Below are positions 42,847 to 51,294 of a DNA stretch of 64,000 nt, one piece after another. A program made the position numbers and the translations under genes. Each line of letters starts with the position of its first letter. The first letter of the stretch is position 1. Source of the stretch: Paenibacillus eucommiae. GTDB taxonomy: Bacteria > Bacillota > Bacilli > Paenibacillales > NBRC-103111. The notes beneath the pieces were generated by a model. That model worked only from the letters and a program-made list of their open reading frames with translations. It was not told the DNA's origin and did not search any database. The stretch is taken from positions 1 through 64,000 of the forward strand of contig NZ_JAGGLB010000025.1 of assembly GCF_017874215.1 (NCBI RefSeq). The letters are read 5' to 3'.

Positions 42847-44235
42847 ATGAGTCAGCTTGAAGCGGTAGACACATTGGTTATTGGATCAGGTCCGGGAGGT
42901 TATACAGCGGCGCTGCGATCCGCACAGCTTGGAATGAAGACGGCAGTTGTAGAACGTGGCCAGATTGGCGGGGTTTGTACTCATGTAGGCTGTATTCCTT
43001 CCAAAGCATTGATTGCAGAAGCTCAACGCTACAATTTGCACAGAAAGTGGAATAAGGCGGTTGATTCAGCTCCCTTTGAGAATGCTCAGGCTTTCAAACA
43101 AGCGGTCGTGAACAAGCAGGCCGGAGGAGTCGATTATCTATTAAAGACTGCTGGAGTAACGGTTCTGAAAGGAGAGGCAAGCTTGGTTGATGAGCATAAA
43201 GCTGCTATTAAACAACCAGGAACAGAACAAATGATTTCTTTTAAAACCGTTATACTGGCAATGGGTTCTCGTCCGATTGAGCTGCAGGCATTGCCATTCA
43301 GCGGACGTATCTTGTCTTCCACGGAAGCTCTGTCGCTTTTTCAAATTCCAACCAGCCTGGTTATTATCGGTGGTGGATATATCGGTGTGGAGCTAGGTCA
43401 GATGTATGCGAAATTTGGCACAAAGGTGACGATTCTAGAGGGAGGAGAACAAGTGTTGTCAGGATTCGAGGTCGATCTTGCGGCCCCTGTTATCCGGCAG
43501 TTGAACGCCGACGGCATCACCATCATAACGGGAGCGACAGCTATAAAAGCGGAACAGGATGCGGATATGCTAACGCTTCATTATTTGAAAAATCAGGAGC
43601 AGTTTCTTACTACAGCGGAGTATGCACTAGTGATCGTTGGAAGAACGCCGAATACAGACGGGAGTTTAGGGCTGGAGCGCACCGGCTTGCAGGTAACAAG
43701 CAGGGGATTGATCGAAACAGATGAACAGTGCAGAACAGCTATTCCACATATTTTTGCAATTGGAGATATTACGAAGGGTCCGGCGCTTGCCCATAAAGCT
43801 TCCTATGAAGCTAAGGTTGCAGCAGAAGCCATTGCAGGTAAACCTTCTATCGTTGATTACAAAGCCATCCCGCTTGTCGTTTTTTCTGAACCGGAGTTGG
43901 CTAGTATAGGTCTAAGTGAAACAGAAGCAAAGGAAAAAGGCATTTCAGTTATCATTGGCAAATCTTCATTCACCATTAACGGCAGAGCATTGGCGCTGAA
44001 AGCATCAGAAGGGTTTGTCAAAATTATAGCGGATCAGGCGTCAGGAATTGTAATGGGTGCGCAAATTGTTGGCGTAGAGGCGTCAACCCTCATATCGGAG
44101 CTTGCTTTAGCTATCGAGATGGGAGCGACCGTAGAGGATTTGGCTATGACCATCCATCCCCATCCTACATTAGGGGAAGTGATCATGGAGGCTGCCGAGA
44201 ACGCCGTTAGAAAAATCATGATGAATAGAAACTAA
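42847..44235 (+). CDS. lpdA: Dihydrolipoyl dehydrogenase-like flavoprotein disulfide reductase
   Basis: 462 aa, FAD- and NAD-dependent. VIGSGPGGYTAALRSAQLG is the FAD-binding loop, GGVCTHVGCIPSKALI (about residues 40-55) the redox disulfide (C-x4-C), VIIGGGYIGVELGQMYAKFG the NAD-binding loop, FAIGDITKGPALAHKA the second FAD motif, and IHPHPTLGEVIMEAA the C-terminal His-Glu pair. No E1 or E2 genes are near; instead it heads an operon with an HlyD-like protein and an ABC-2 permease under a TetR repressor. It may act as a quinone or other reductase in detoxification rather than in a 2-oxoacid complex. Confidence 0.85.
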   Translation: MSQLEAVDTLVIGSGPGGYTAALRSAQLGMKTAVVERGQIGGVCTHVGCIPSKALIAEAQRYNLHRKWNKAVDSAPFENAQAFKQAVVNKQAGGVDYLLKTAGVTVLKGEASLVDEHKAAIKQPGTEQMISFKTVILAMGSRPIELQALPFSGRILSSTEALSLFQIPTSLVIIGGGYIGVELGQMYAKFGTKVTILEGGEQVLSGFEVDLAAPVIRQLNADGITIITGATAIKAEQDADMLTLHYLKNQEQFLTTAEYALVIVGRTPNTDGSLGLERTGLQVTSRGLIETDEQCRTAIPHIFAIGDITKGPALAHKASYEAKVAAEAIAGKPSIVDYKAIPLVVFSEPELASIGLSETEAKEKGISVIIGKSSFTINGRALALKASEGFVKIIADQASGIVMGAQIVGVEASTLISELALAIEMGATVEDLAMTIHPHPTLGEVIMEAAENAVRKIMMNRN

Positions 44236-44279
44236 GAGCAGTATGTTAGAAGCATTCAGGGAGAGGGAGAGACAGAACA

Positions 44280-44912
44280 ATGAAACTTAAAATGGGTCTG
44301 TATATTGGAATTGCGGTGGTGCTTATCGCAGGAGGTTCGCTTCTTGCTGCTAAAGGGAAGGATGCAGTCAGCCAGGCTGAGAGTAGAAAACAAGGGATGA
44401 TTGAAGCGGAGCAAAAGACGATTGTGTATGACAAAAGTCATGGAACAATCGTCAAGGTCAACATTGCTGTAGGCGATTCCGTCAAAAAAGGAGAGAAGCT
44501 ATTTAAAGTTGAATCAGCTGAAGGAGGCCAAGCGGATGTGCTTGCGCCGGATGACGGACAGATCAGCAAAATAGTTGTAAAATCGGGGGACAAGCTCGCG
44601 CAAGGGATGCCGATTGCGGTTGTGCAAAAGACTGCCTATTATGCAGACCTCTATGTACAAGAAGCTGCCATACAAAAGCTAAAGGTCAATAAAAGTGTTA
44701 AGGTTCATTTTCCGTATCTGAATCGCCCTGTCCAGGTCGAGGGTGTTGTCGCTTCGATTGCGGCCGCCCCTCAATTTGCCAGCTTGCGCATGACGCGCGA
44801 GAGAGGGCAAGCCGATTTAAGCATGTTTCTGGTCAGAATATCCATAGAATCAAATGATGATCTCCTTCCGGGTATGACTGCAGAGGTGAATCTTGATGAA
44901 ATCGCTGATTGA
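44280..44912 (+). CDS. HlyD/biotinyl-lipoyl-type membrane fusion protein
   Basis: 210 aa. A signal/membrane anchor at 6-22 (LYIGIAVVLIAGGSLLA), two halves of a lipoyl-like domain (DKSHGTIVKVNIAVGDSVKK, DDGQISKIVVKSGDKLAQGM) and a C-terminal beta-barrel (PVQVEGVVASIAAAPQFASL, LLPGMTAEVNLDEI). It lacks the long coiled coil of Gram-negative members. Partner of the ABC-2 permease, whose start codon overlaps its end. AGGGAGAGGGAGAG lies upstream of the ATG. Confidence 0.8.
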   Translation: MKLKMGLYIGIAVVLIAGGSLLAAKGKDAVSQAESRKQGMIEAEQKTIVYDKSHGTIVKVNIAVGDSVKKGEKLFKVESAEGGQADVLAPDDGQISKIVVKSGDKLAQGMPIAVVQKTAYYADLYVQEAAIQKLKVNKSVKVHFPYLNRPVQVEGVVASIAAAPQFASLRMTRERGQADLSMFLVRISIESNDDLLPGMTAEVNLDEIAD

Positions 44913-46083
44913 GGAGTGTAAGTATGTTGCGGGCAGTAAGTTTCTTATTGCTATCTTTATTGGTCCGCTAATTGCGGCTTTGTTCTTTGGTTTGATGTTT
45001 TCGAATAACCAAATCAGCAAATCGCCTGTTGTTGTTATTGACGAGGACCACAGTTCTTATTCGCGGCAGTTGATTTCCAAATTGAATGCGTCCCAATATT
45101 TGAAAGTCACGAATGTACTCCCAAGCCGCATGGATCCCCAAACATTGCTGGCAAACGAGCAGGCTGTAGCAGTTATCATGCTTCCGGATCAACTGGAGCT
45201 GCGCAAGCTGCAGGGGATGTCTTCGAATATCGGGATTTTAATGGATAACACGATGCCCTCAGGGCTCACGGGTATCCGAACCGCCATCCAGGAGATCATC
45301 ACAACGGAAAATACGATTATTTCCATGACCCGTCTCGCTCAAACTGGGATGGATACCGATACAACGAAAGGACTTTTATCTCCGTTATCCCTCCAACAGC
45401 GCATGCTGTTTAATCCGACGACAAGCTATGTCGGCTTTATGGTGCTGGGATTTGTCAATATCATCGTAGTCATGATGACAACTAGCGCAGCGGGATCTAT
45501 TGCACCTCGTCTCCGGGCAGAAGGGAAGCTGTTTGCTTACGGTAAATCGCCTGCACAGCTTTGGATTCGCAGCGTACCTTACGCTGTTCTGAGTACATTC
45601 TCGTTACTCCTATGTTATGGATTATTAAAGCATGTGGGAAACATGCGATTTGAAGCGGAGCCTTATCTTTTTATTATTCCTTTGCTGGTTTATTCTTTTG
45701 CCTTATCACTAATGGGGATTTTGATTGGTTATTCTGCCAAAGATGTTTCCAAAGTGGGCTTACGAACAAGTTTAGTAGTGTACCCATCGTTTCTTGCTAC
45801 GGGAATTCAGTTGACACCGCTTGCGTTTCCAACATTTTTTCAAGTCACTGCATGGGCGTTGCCGCTGAACTGGCTTAACCGTTTAGTACGCGGAATGGCG
45901 TTTAGGAATGGAGCGCTGACAGCCTATGGTCGGGAGATGGGGGCACTGCTAATCATTATTGGCGTGGTGTCTTTGTTAATCGGATTGCTGATGCTTCGGG
46001 AAGCGCGTAAAGGCATTTCGACCACAGCATCAGGATCAAGTTCCTGGTCTGGAGTGTCTCATGATACCACGACCCATTTTTGA
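44896..46083 (+). CDS. ABC-2 type permease
   Basis: 395 aa. N-terminal membrane helix (LIAIFIGPLIAALFFGLMF), a large extracytoplasmic loop (VVIDEDHSSYSRQLISKLNA, VLPSRMDPQTLLANEQAVAV), and five more hydrophobic segments in the C-terminal half (GFMVLGFVNIIVVMMTTSA onward). This is the YhgE/ABC2_membrane_3 pattern. The ATG at 44896 lies inside the preceding gene with GAGGTGA six bases upstream, so translation is coupled. No ATPase gene follows; an SDR fragment overlaps its 3' end, so an ATPase gene may have been lost or is elsewhere. Confidence 0.8.
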   Translation: MKSLIEECKYVAGSKFLIAIFIGPLIAALFFGLMFSNNQISKSPVVVIDEDHSSYSRQLISKLNASQYLKVTNVLPSRMDPQTLLANEQAVAVIMLPDQLELRKLQGMSSNIGILMDNTMPSGLTGIRTAIQEIITTENTIISMTRLAQTGMDTDTTKGLLSPLSLQQRMLFNPTTSYVGFMVLGFVNIIVVMMTTSAAGSIAPRLRAEGKLFAYGKSPAQLWIRSVPYAVLSTFSLLLCYGLLKHVGNMRFEAEPYLFIIPLLVYSFALSLMGILIGYSAKDVSKVGLRTSLVVYPSFLATGIQLTPLAFPTFFQVTAWALPLNWLNRLVRGMAFRNGALTAYGREMGALLIIIGVVSLLIGLLMLREARKGISTTASGSSSWSGVSHDTTTHF

Positions 46084-46201
46084 TTATCCTGGGTATGTCG
46101 GTAGCTGCAAGCTGAAAGGGAAGATTGCGATCATTACTGGAGGTGATAGCGGATTTGGGCGTGCAATTGCAGCGGCATATGCCAAAGAAGGAGCCGACTA
46201 A
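46061..46201 (+). pseudogene. N-terminal stub of a short-chain dehydrogenase
   Basis: Starting from an ATG inside the ABC-2 gene, the frame reads IPRPIFDYPGYVGSCKLKGK, IAIITGGDSGFGRAIAAAY and AKEGAD, then TAA. This is the NAD(P)-binding start of a general-stress SDR (GGDSGxGRA). The remaining ~240 residues are missing and a repeat-box-like sequence follows at 46224. Confidence 0.75.
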
Positions 46202-46223
46202 TGACCTTAGTGATCAAGATGCC

Positions 46224-46254
46224 GCTGAGTAAAGGGCAGGAGAGTTATATCAGA
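46224..46254 (+). repeat. Dispersed repeat, degenerate box
   Basis: GCTGAGTAAAGGGCAGGAGAG then TTATATCAG; resembles the right box and sits at the truncation point of the SDR stub. Confidence 0.45.
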
Positions 46255-46360
46255 ATCATGAAAAAGTAAAGATTAAGCCCCTAAATTATGGTATTGTGGA
46301 TTATATATAAATAACTGACAAGACAACCAGATTCAAAATATTTGGGGAGAGTGATACAAA

Positions 46361-46948
46361 CTGAAAACAATATTATCCTTACAAGGTTTTATGGCATCAG
46401 GAAAAACAACATTAGCTAAAAGATTAGAAAATAAACTTAAAGCAGTAACTTTTTCGTTCGAGAATCCTATACCCATGATTGAAAAGAGAAAGAAACTAAA
46501 TCTAGATATGAACAAAGAGAAAGATTTTATCATAAATCAAAGGATGTTTATTGAAACAGAAATCGAGCGTTTCCAAAGTCTTCCCGAGGGCAAAGTTATC
46601 TTTGATCGGGGTCCAGAAGACATTGAGTTTTTCACGCTGTATTTTCCGTTATCGATAGGTCAGAATTGGGATGTTAAAGGGCAATTAAAAAAGGAGCTTC
46701 AGGAACTTGGGGATTGCCGGTCCGACTTTATTGTGTATTTAGATGCAAGCGAGAATACTCTTCTCAATAGAAAACAAAATGATCATTCCAGAAAAAGAGG
46801 TTCTTTTGAAAAGTTTATACAAATGTATCCATACGAAAAAGAATGGTACAACCAATTTAATACCACATTCATTGATGTTGATCATAAAACACCCGAAGAG
46901 TTGGAAGATTGGACACTAAATTATTTGCATGGAATCGGATTTATATAG
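46361..46948 (+). CDS. P-loop nucleoside/dephospho-kinase-like protein with a CTG start
   Basis: 195 aa if read from the CTG at 46361, which has GGGGAG upstream. The first in-frame ATG (46391) would cut off the first strand of the nucleotide fold (KTILSLQGFMASGKTTLAKR, Walker A GFMASGKTT). KVIFDRGPEDIEFFTLYFP contains a DRG motif like nucleoside kinases, and DFIVYLDASENTLLNRKQND is the lid-region strand. The start codon appears either to be a true CTG or a mutated TTG/ATG. Substrate not known. Confidence 0.65.
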   Translation: MKTILSLQGFMASGKTTLAKRLENKLKAVTFSFENPIPMIEKRKKLNLDMNKEKDFIINQRMFIETEIERFQSLPEGKVIFDRGPEDIEFFTLYFPLSIGQNWDVKGQLKKELQELGDCRSDFIVYLDASENTLLNRKQNDHSRKRGSFEKFIQMYPYEKEWYNQFNTTFIDVDHKTPEELEDWTLNYLHGIGFI

Positions 46949-47026
46949 CTCAAAAAGAGTGGAGAAACGGGGATTGAAGCTAATTACGGTCAGTACAGTT
47001 ATGTTAAATAGAAAGTGTTGTGAAAA

Positions 47027-47077
47027 TTGACAGTCAAGGATTACAGATGTAATATAAACACATTGACTACAATTGTA
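47027..47077 (+). promoter_or_regulatory. BlaI-BlaR1 promoter and operators
   Basis: Promoter TTGACA (47027-47032), 17-bp spacer, TAATAT (47050-47055). Operator 1 ATTACA-GA-TGTAAT (47040-47053) overlaps the -10, and operator 2 TACAATTGTA (47068-47077) lies downstream. Both have the TACA/TGTA half-sites used by BlaI/MecI repressors, so the pair should be autoregulated. Confidence 0.75.
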
Positions 47078-47095
47078 AGCGAGGATGTGTTAATC

Positions 47096-47470
47096 ATGAA
47101 GAATATTCCTCAAATATCTGATGCTGAATGGGAAGTAATGAAAGTGCTTTGGGCTAAATCTCCCATGTCTTCAAGCGAAGTTGTGGTGATGTTGGAGGGG
47201 AAATCCAATTGGAAAGCGAAAACAATCAAGACCTTGATAAGCCGATTAGTACAAAAAAAAGCAGTCGGTTTCAAAGAGGAAGGAAGAACTTATCATTATT
47301 ATCCTATAGTGACCCAGGAGGAATGCTCAAAGGCTGAAAGCCAATCATTTCTAAAACGTATTTATGGCGGAGCACTCCAGCCGATGTTCGTTCATTTTTT
47401 ACAGGAGGAGAAATTATCTCAAAAGGATATCGAAGAATTAAAAAATATACTTGAGGAAAAGACAAAGTAA
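47096..47470 (+). CDS. BlaI/MecI/CopY-family repressor
   Basis: 124 aa. Winged helix with the family opening IPQISDAEWEVMKVLWAKSP and the recognition region WKAKTIKTLISRLVQKKAVG, and GRTYHYYPIVTQEECSKAES, which contains the proteolysis-sensitive region in studied members. It starts at the ATG at 47096. It forms an operon with the BlaR1-like sensor at 47497 and is preceded by two TACA-TGTA operators. No beta-lactamase gene is nearby. Confidence 0.9.
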   Translation: MKNIPQISDAEWEVMKVLWAKSPMSSSEVVVMLEGKSNWKAKTIKTLISRLVQKKAVGFKEEGRTYHYYPIVTQEECSKAESQSFLKRIYGGALQPMFVHFLQEEKLSQKDIEELKNILEEKTK

Positions 47471-47496
47471 ATCGATATAATCGAGGGAAGGACAGG

Positions 47497-48975
47497 GTGA
47501 TTGTGGATCATTTTACAATGCTCACTTTAGATTTTTTTAAATGGGTTTTAACTACATCTGCTATGGCCAGCCTCTTGGTTGTTCTTATTCTTTTAGTTAA
47601 ATTTGTGCTGGGAAATCGATTGAAGCCTAGGTGGCACTATATATTATGGCTGCTTTTGACCTTGAGACTTCTAATTCCGTGGGTTCCAGAAAGCTCCTTT
47701 AGTATATTTAATCTTTTTACCGGGGCAAAGACTCCGCAAATGAATACAACGAATTACGACTTAGATCATCGAATAACATCCGCTAGCATATTTTCAGAAG
47801 AGACCACAGGCCAAATTTTTATATATGATAGCAATATTCCAATAATTTTGAAAATTATTTTATGGATTTGGGTGCTTGTCGTTATATTTTTAGGTGTTTA
47901 CACTTTTGTTATCCATAGGAAATTTGCCAACAGACTGCAAAAGCAAAGTTGTATCAGTGATCCCAATATTCTGCAAATGTTTGAAACATGTAAACAAGAG
48001 ATGTCCATCCAGAGGTCTATTCCGTTGATGTGTTCGAATCAAGTAGCGAGTCCAACTCTTTTCGGTTTTTTTCATCCGGTTTTAATCATGTCAGAAGCAA
48101 CAATAAAGACACTCAGATCTGAACAGCTGCGTTATATTTTTCTTCATGAGTTAGCCCATTATAAAAGAAAAGATATTACAATCAATGGGTTGATGCAGGT
48201 TTTACTTATTCTTCATTGGTTTAATCCGATACTTTGGTACGCATATCGCCGTATGCGCGAGGACCAAGAAATCGCATGTGATGCCCGCGCCCTTACTCAA
48301 ATTCAATCCTATGAGTCCAAGGAGTATGGACAAACTATTATAACACTGTTGATGAACATATCCGAACAAAGGCAACTTCCAGGAACGGCAAGCCTATCCG
48401 GTAACAAGGCACAACTCAAAAGGAGAATAACAATGATAAATTTGTTTAAACAAAATTCCTATCGCTGGTCGATGCTTGGAATATTTGTACTAGTTATATT
48501 AGGGAGTTTACTACTTACGAATGGCAAAACATCAGCAATTACTTCCGAAGCTCAACGCACTTTGGAAGCATTCCTAGATAGTGCAATAGAAGGGAATTTT
48601 GATAAAGCTTTTACTTATGTGACTGCGACAGGAATTAGCGAGAAAGATTTAAGAAGCGAATTTGAAAATGGTTTAAATCAAGATACACTCATTTCTTACA
48701 AGATCATCAAGTTTTTCAATGACGATGCTACGCATGCAAGTGCAGTAATTACCATTAACGTTAAAGGGCAAGGTGAAGGAATGGTCACCAACAGGTTAAT
48801 CATGAAAGAAGGCATATGGAAAATAGACTTTGGTAACTATGCAACTCCTGGTGAAACAGAAGTTTTAAATGGAAGAGATCAACGTTCCAGTCTGGCAGAA
48901 ATTTATGAGAGGAGAACTTACGAGAGTAAAAACTTAGGCAATGCCCAACCCAGTATTCAGCCAACTACTAGATAA
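47497..48975 (+). CDS. BlaR1/MecR1-like M56 membrane metallopeptidase with a DUF4878-like ending
   Basis: 492 aa. Four membrane segments (about 18-36, 45-62, 107-130 and 315-335). The zinc site is YIFLHELAHYKRKDITINGL (about residues 214-233), with ILWYAYRRMREDQEIACDAR as the third-ligand motif. Instead of a penicillin-binding domain, the extracytoplasmic C-terminus (about 350-450: EAFLDSAIEGNFDKAFTYVT, HASAVITINVKGQGEGMVTN, IWKIDFGNY) resembles a DUF4878/NTF2-like fold. It probably senses another wall or peptide signal and triggers cleavage of the BlaI-type repressor. GTG start 26 bp after the repressor gene. Confidence 0.85.
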   Translation: MIVDHFTMLTLDFFKWVLTTSAMASLLVVLILLVKFVLGNRLKPRWHYILWLLLTLRLLIPWVPESSFSIFNLFTGAKTPQMNTTNYDLDHRITSASIFSEETTGQIFIYDSNIPIILKIILWIWVLVVIFLGVYTFVIHRKFANRLQKQSCISDPNILQMFETCKQEMSIQRSIPLMCSNQVASPTLFGFFHPVLIMSEATIKTLRSEQLRYIFLHELAHYKRKDITINGLMQVLLILHWFNPILWYAYRRMREDQEIACDARALTQIQSYESKEYGQTIITLLMNISEQRQLPGTASLSGNKAQLKRRITMINLFKQNSYRWSMLGIFVLVILGSLLLTNGKTSAITSEAQRTLEAFLDSAIEGNFDKAFTYVTATGISEKDLRSEFENGLNQDTLISYKIIKFFNDDATHASAVITINVKGQGEGMVTNRLIMKEGIWKIDFGNYATPGETEVLNGRDQRSSLAEIYERRTYESKNLGNAQPSIQPTTR

Positions 48976-48978
48976 CGT

Positions 48979-49010
48979 GGTTAAGCTTACGGGCAGAAAA
49001 ATTGAATTCT
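48979..49010 (+). repeat. Dispersed repeat, single box
   Basis: GGTTAAGCTTACGGGCAGAA then AAATTGAATTC, four bases after the BlaR1-like stop codon. Confidence 0.65.
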
Positions 49011-49074
49011 AGGTCCTCAATAATCTGGTATAATTTTTAGTGTGATGATGACTGCTTTGGAAGAAGGGGCGTGG

Positions 49075-49662
49075 TTGATATTGATAAAAGGTGAAATTCA
49101 ACTTGAAGGGAAAAGAGTAAGACTAATTCCTATGTCACTCGAACATCTTGACGGATTATTTGAGGCCAGCAACCAAAGTGAAATTTGGAAGTACAGCCCG
49201 TCCGAAGTTAGTAAACCTGAGCATTTGGAAATGAATAAGAAAATAGAATTAAGAGATCAGGGATTGGGGTATCCGTTCGTGGTCTTTGATAAAGATGTGA
49301 ATGAGATTGTTGGGAGTACTAGTTATATGAATATTTCAGAACGAGACCGGAAGCTTGAAATTGGTGGCACTTGGTTACATCCAAAAGTTTGGAGAACTAG
49401 TGTAAACACAGAGTGCAAGTATCTATTGCTGAAATATGGCTTTGAAGAGCTGGACCTTGTTCGAGTACAATTTCGTACAGATGCAAGAAATGAAAGATCC
49501 AATCGCGCAATTCAAAGGATTGGAGCACAGTTAGAAGGAACCTTGCGTCAAGAGATGATCATGCACGATGGGCATTTTCGGGACTCTAACGTATATAGCA
49601 TCTTGGATAAAGAATGGGATGGCATAAGAGACAAGCTGCTTGGCTATTTAAGCAATGGTTGA
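49075..49662 (+). CDS. GNAT family N-acetyltransferase (RimJ/RimL-like)
   Basis: About 195 aa. LEGKRVRLIPMSLEHLDGLF opens the fold; ERDRKLEIGGTWLHPKVWRT (about residues 95-114) covers the acetyl-CoA region and VRVQFRTDARNERSNRAIQR then IGAQLEG gives motif B. The P-loop-like R-x-x-G is replaced by WRTSVN, typical of this YdaF-like branch. The start is uncertain: TTG at 49075 or 49081, both after GAAGGGGCG; an ATG at 49045 is also in frame. Substrate unknown. Confidence 0.75.
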   Translation: MILIKGEIQLEGKRVRLIPMSLEHLDGLFEASNQSEIWKYSPSEVSKPEHLEMNKKIELRDQGLGYPFVVFDKDVNEIVGSTSYMNISERDRKLEIGGTWLHPKVWRTSVNTECKYLLLKYGFEELDLVRVQFRTDARNERSNRAIQRIGAQLEGTLRQEMIMHDGHFRDSNVYSILDKEWDGIRDKLLGYLSNG

Positions 49663-49706
49663 CCATACGAAGGGGTCCCAAACACTGCTAGATTTTGTCG
49701 GTTTGA

Positions 49707-49800
49707 TAATTAAACATTACGAGGAACGATAGTTAAATACCGATGGCTGCCAAAACGAATGGCGGCCTTCTTGCTCTAACGGGCAGTATAGTTAAACAAG
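49707..49800 (+). repeat. Dispersed repeat element, two boxes and hairpin
   Basis: Left box TAAACATTACGAGGAACGAT then AGTTAAAT; hairpin GGCTGCC..GGCGGCC around AAAACGAAT; right box GCTCTAACGGGCAGTATAG then TTAAAC. Confidence 0.8.
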
Positions 49801-49892
49801 AATAGGGGACTTATTGTAAAGTATAGATATTATTAAAGGCTGTATAAAACGCAAGATAATGAACATAAAACAATAAGGCAAATGGGGGGGAT

Positions 49893-50541
49893 ATGGACAG
49901 GATTTTACATCAAATAGCCAATTTGAGTAGAAGTGAGGATAAAAGATTCATCATTGGGATTTCGGGTCATGGTGCCTCTGGAAAGACAACGTTCGCCCAT
50001 AATCTTTTAAAGCTTCTGCGACATGACGATGTGAATTATATCAATACGGACCCCTACATTATCGGTTCTCATCTTAGGAAGAGTACACTTTAATCAACTA
50101 TGAATACAAGAATGAACACCATCAAGAGAGAATGACAGCTTGTCATTCTGCTGCTCATAATATATTCGCTTTAGAGAGAGATATTCATATGATGAGAGAT
50201 GGTTTAGATTTTTATACAATAGGCACGAACTATACAAAGAGTATGTTGATTCCTTCACAAAACAAAATAAATATTGTTGAAGGCATGTCCGTTGCCTTTA
50301 CAGATCTCAATTTGTATGACTTAAAAGTTTACTTGTATACAGATGGGGAAACCGAGCTGATGAGAAGGAGTATACGTGATGTTACTGAAAGAGGAACAGA
50401 TATAAATTATTTAAGAAAATCCCATGAAGAGCGTAGAATTCAATATGAAATTTATTTATGCATCCTTATCATCGGAATTTTGATTTAGTTTTAAAAACTT
50501 CCAATGAAAACTATATTATTGAAAAGGGTTGTATTAATTAA
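49893..50541 (+). pseudogene. Uridine-kinase-like P-loop kinase, broken by two frameshifts
   Basis: Part 1 (from 49893) encodes IIGISGHGASGKTTFAHNLL (Walker A) and VNYINTDPYIIGSHLRK. A two-base insertion near 50082 puts the rest out of frame: INYEYKNEHHQERMTACHSA, NIVEGMSVAFTDLNLYDLKV and ELMRRSIRDVTERGTD follow in a second frame. A further shift near 50455 restores FMHPYHRNFDLVLKTSNENY and ends at 50541. All three pieces fit one ~215-residue uridine-kinase-like protein, so the gene was recently intact. Confidence 0.75.
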
Positions 50542-50562
50542 ATCTGGAAATATACGTCTCAT

Positions 50563-50591
50563 AATAGCTAACGGGCAGGATAGTTTAGAAA
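50563..50591 (+). repeat. Dispersed repeat, single box
   Basis: ATAGCTAACGGGCAGGATAG then TTTAGAA, 22 bp after the broken kinase. Confidence 0.8.
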
Positions 50592-50757
50592 TGCGTCAGA
50601 TTTCTCAACAGAAACATAGCAATCGATAAGAAATCACATCAACTGCACCATGGTACATTAAAGGGAGATTCGAAAATTCTGAATATATGGATCACGGTAA
50701 CAAATTAGGGACTAACTACAAAATTAAATCCTTACATTGGAAGGGGAATGAGCAAAT

Positions 50758-51186
50758 ATGGCAAATATCGAGCACTTACAGACTGTGAACGTTCCAGCTT
50801 CAAAGGTATATGAAGCATTAACCACTGTAAAAGGGCTTTCAGAAATATGGACAAATGAACTAATAGTCAATGATCAGATAGGTTTTACAAATGAGTTCCG
50901 ATTCGGTGGCAAAGGCTTAACAAAGATGCGAGTTGATGAGCTTGTTACCGATAAAAAGATTTTATGGCAGTGTGTAGATTCAGATCCAGAATGGATAGGT
51001 ACGACTATTTCCTTTGATATCGAGGAAAAAAACGGGAAGACTTCTATCATTTTTCGTCAGATGAATTGGGAGGAAGTGACCGCATTTTATCGCGTATGTA
51101 ATTATAACTGGGCTATTTTTCTATATAGTCTTAAGCAATATTGCGAAGAAGGCGAGGGTCTTCCGTATCATAAACGGAAGTTTTAG
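50758..51186 (+). CDS. SRPBCC/AHSA1-like protein
   Basis: 142 aa. NIEHLQTVNVPASKVYEALT, TVKGLSEIWTNEL and TKMRVDELVTDKKILWQCVD follow the START/AHSA1 pattern, with the hydrophobic pocket helix TAFYRVCNYNWAIFLYSLKQ at the end. Such proteins bind hydrophobic ligands or act as Hsp90 co-chaperone-like activators. ATG preceded by GGAAGGGGAATGAG. Stands alone. Confidence 0.8.
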   Translation: MANIEHLQTVNVPASKVYEALTTVKGLSEIWTNELIVNDQIGFTNEFRFGGKGLTKMRVDELVTDKKILWQCVDSDPEWIGTTISFDIEEKNGKTSIIFRQMNWEEVTAFYRVCNYNWAIFLYSLKQYCEEGEGLPYHKRKF

Positions 51187-51294
51187 AACCATTAGAAACA
51201 AGGATTAGTCGACTAAAGTATAAGCTCCCGACAATTGATTTCGCAAGTATTGGGTAAGTACAGTGGAGCTGTCAGCCAATTCTTGACAACCTTC

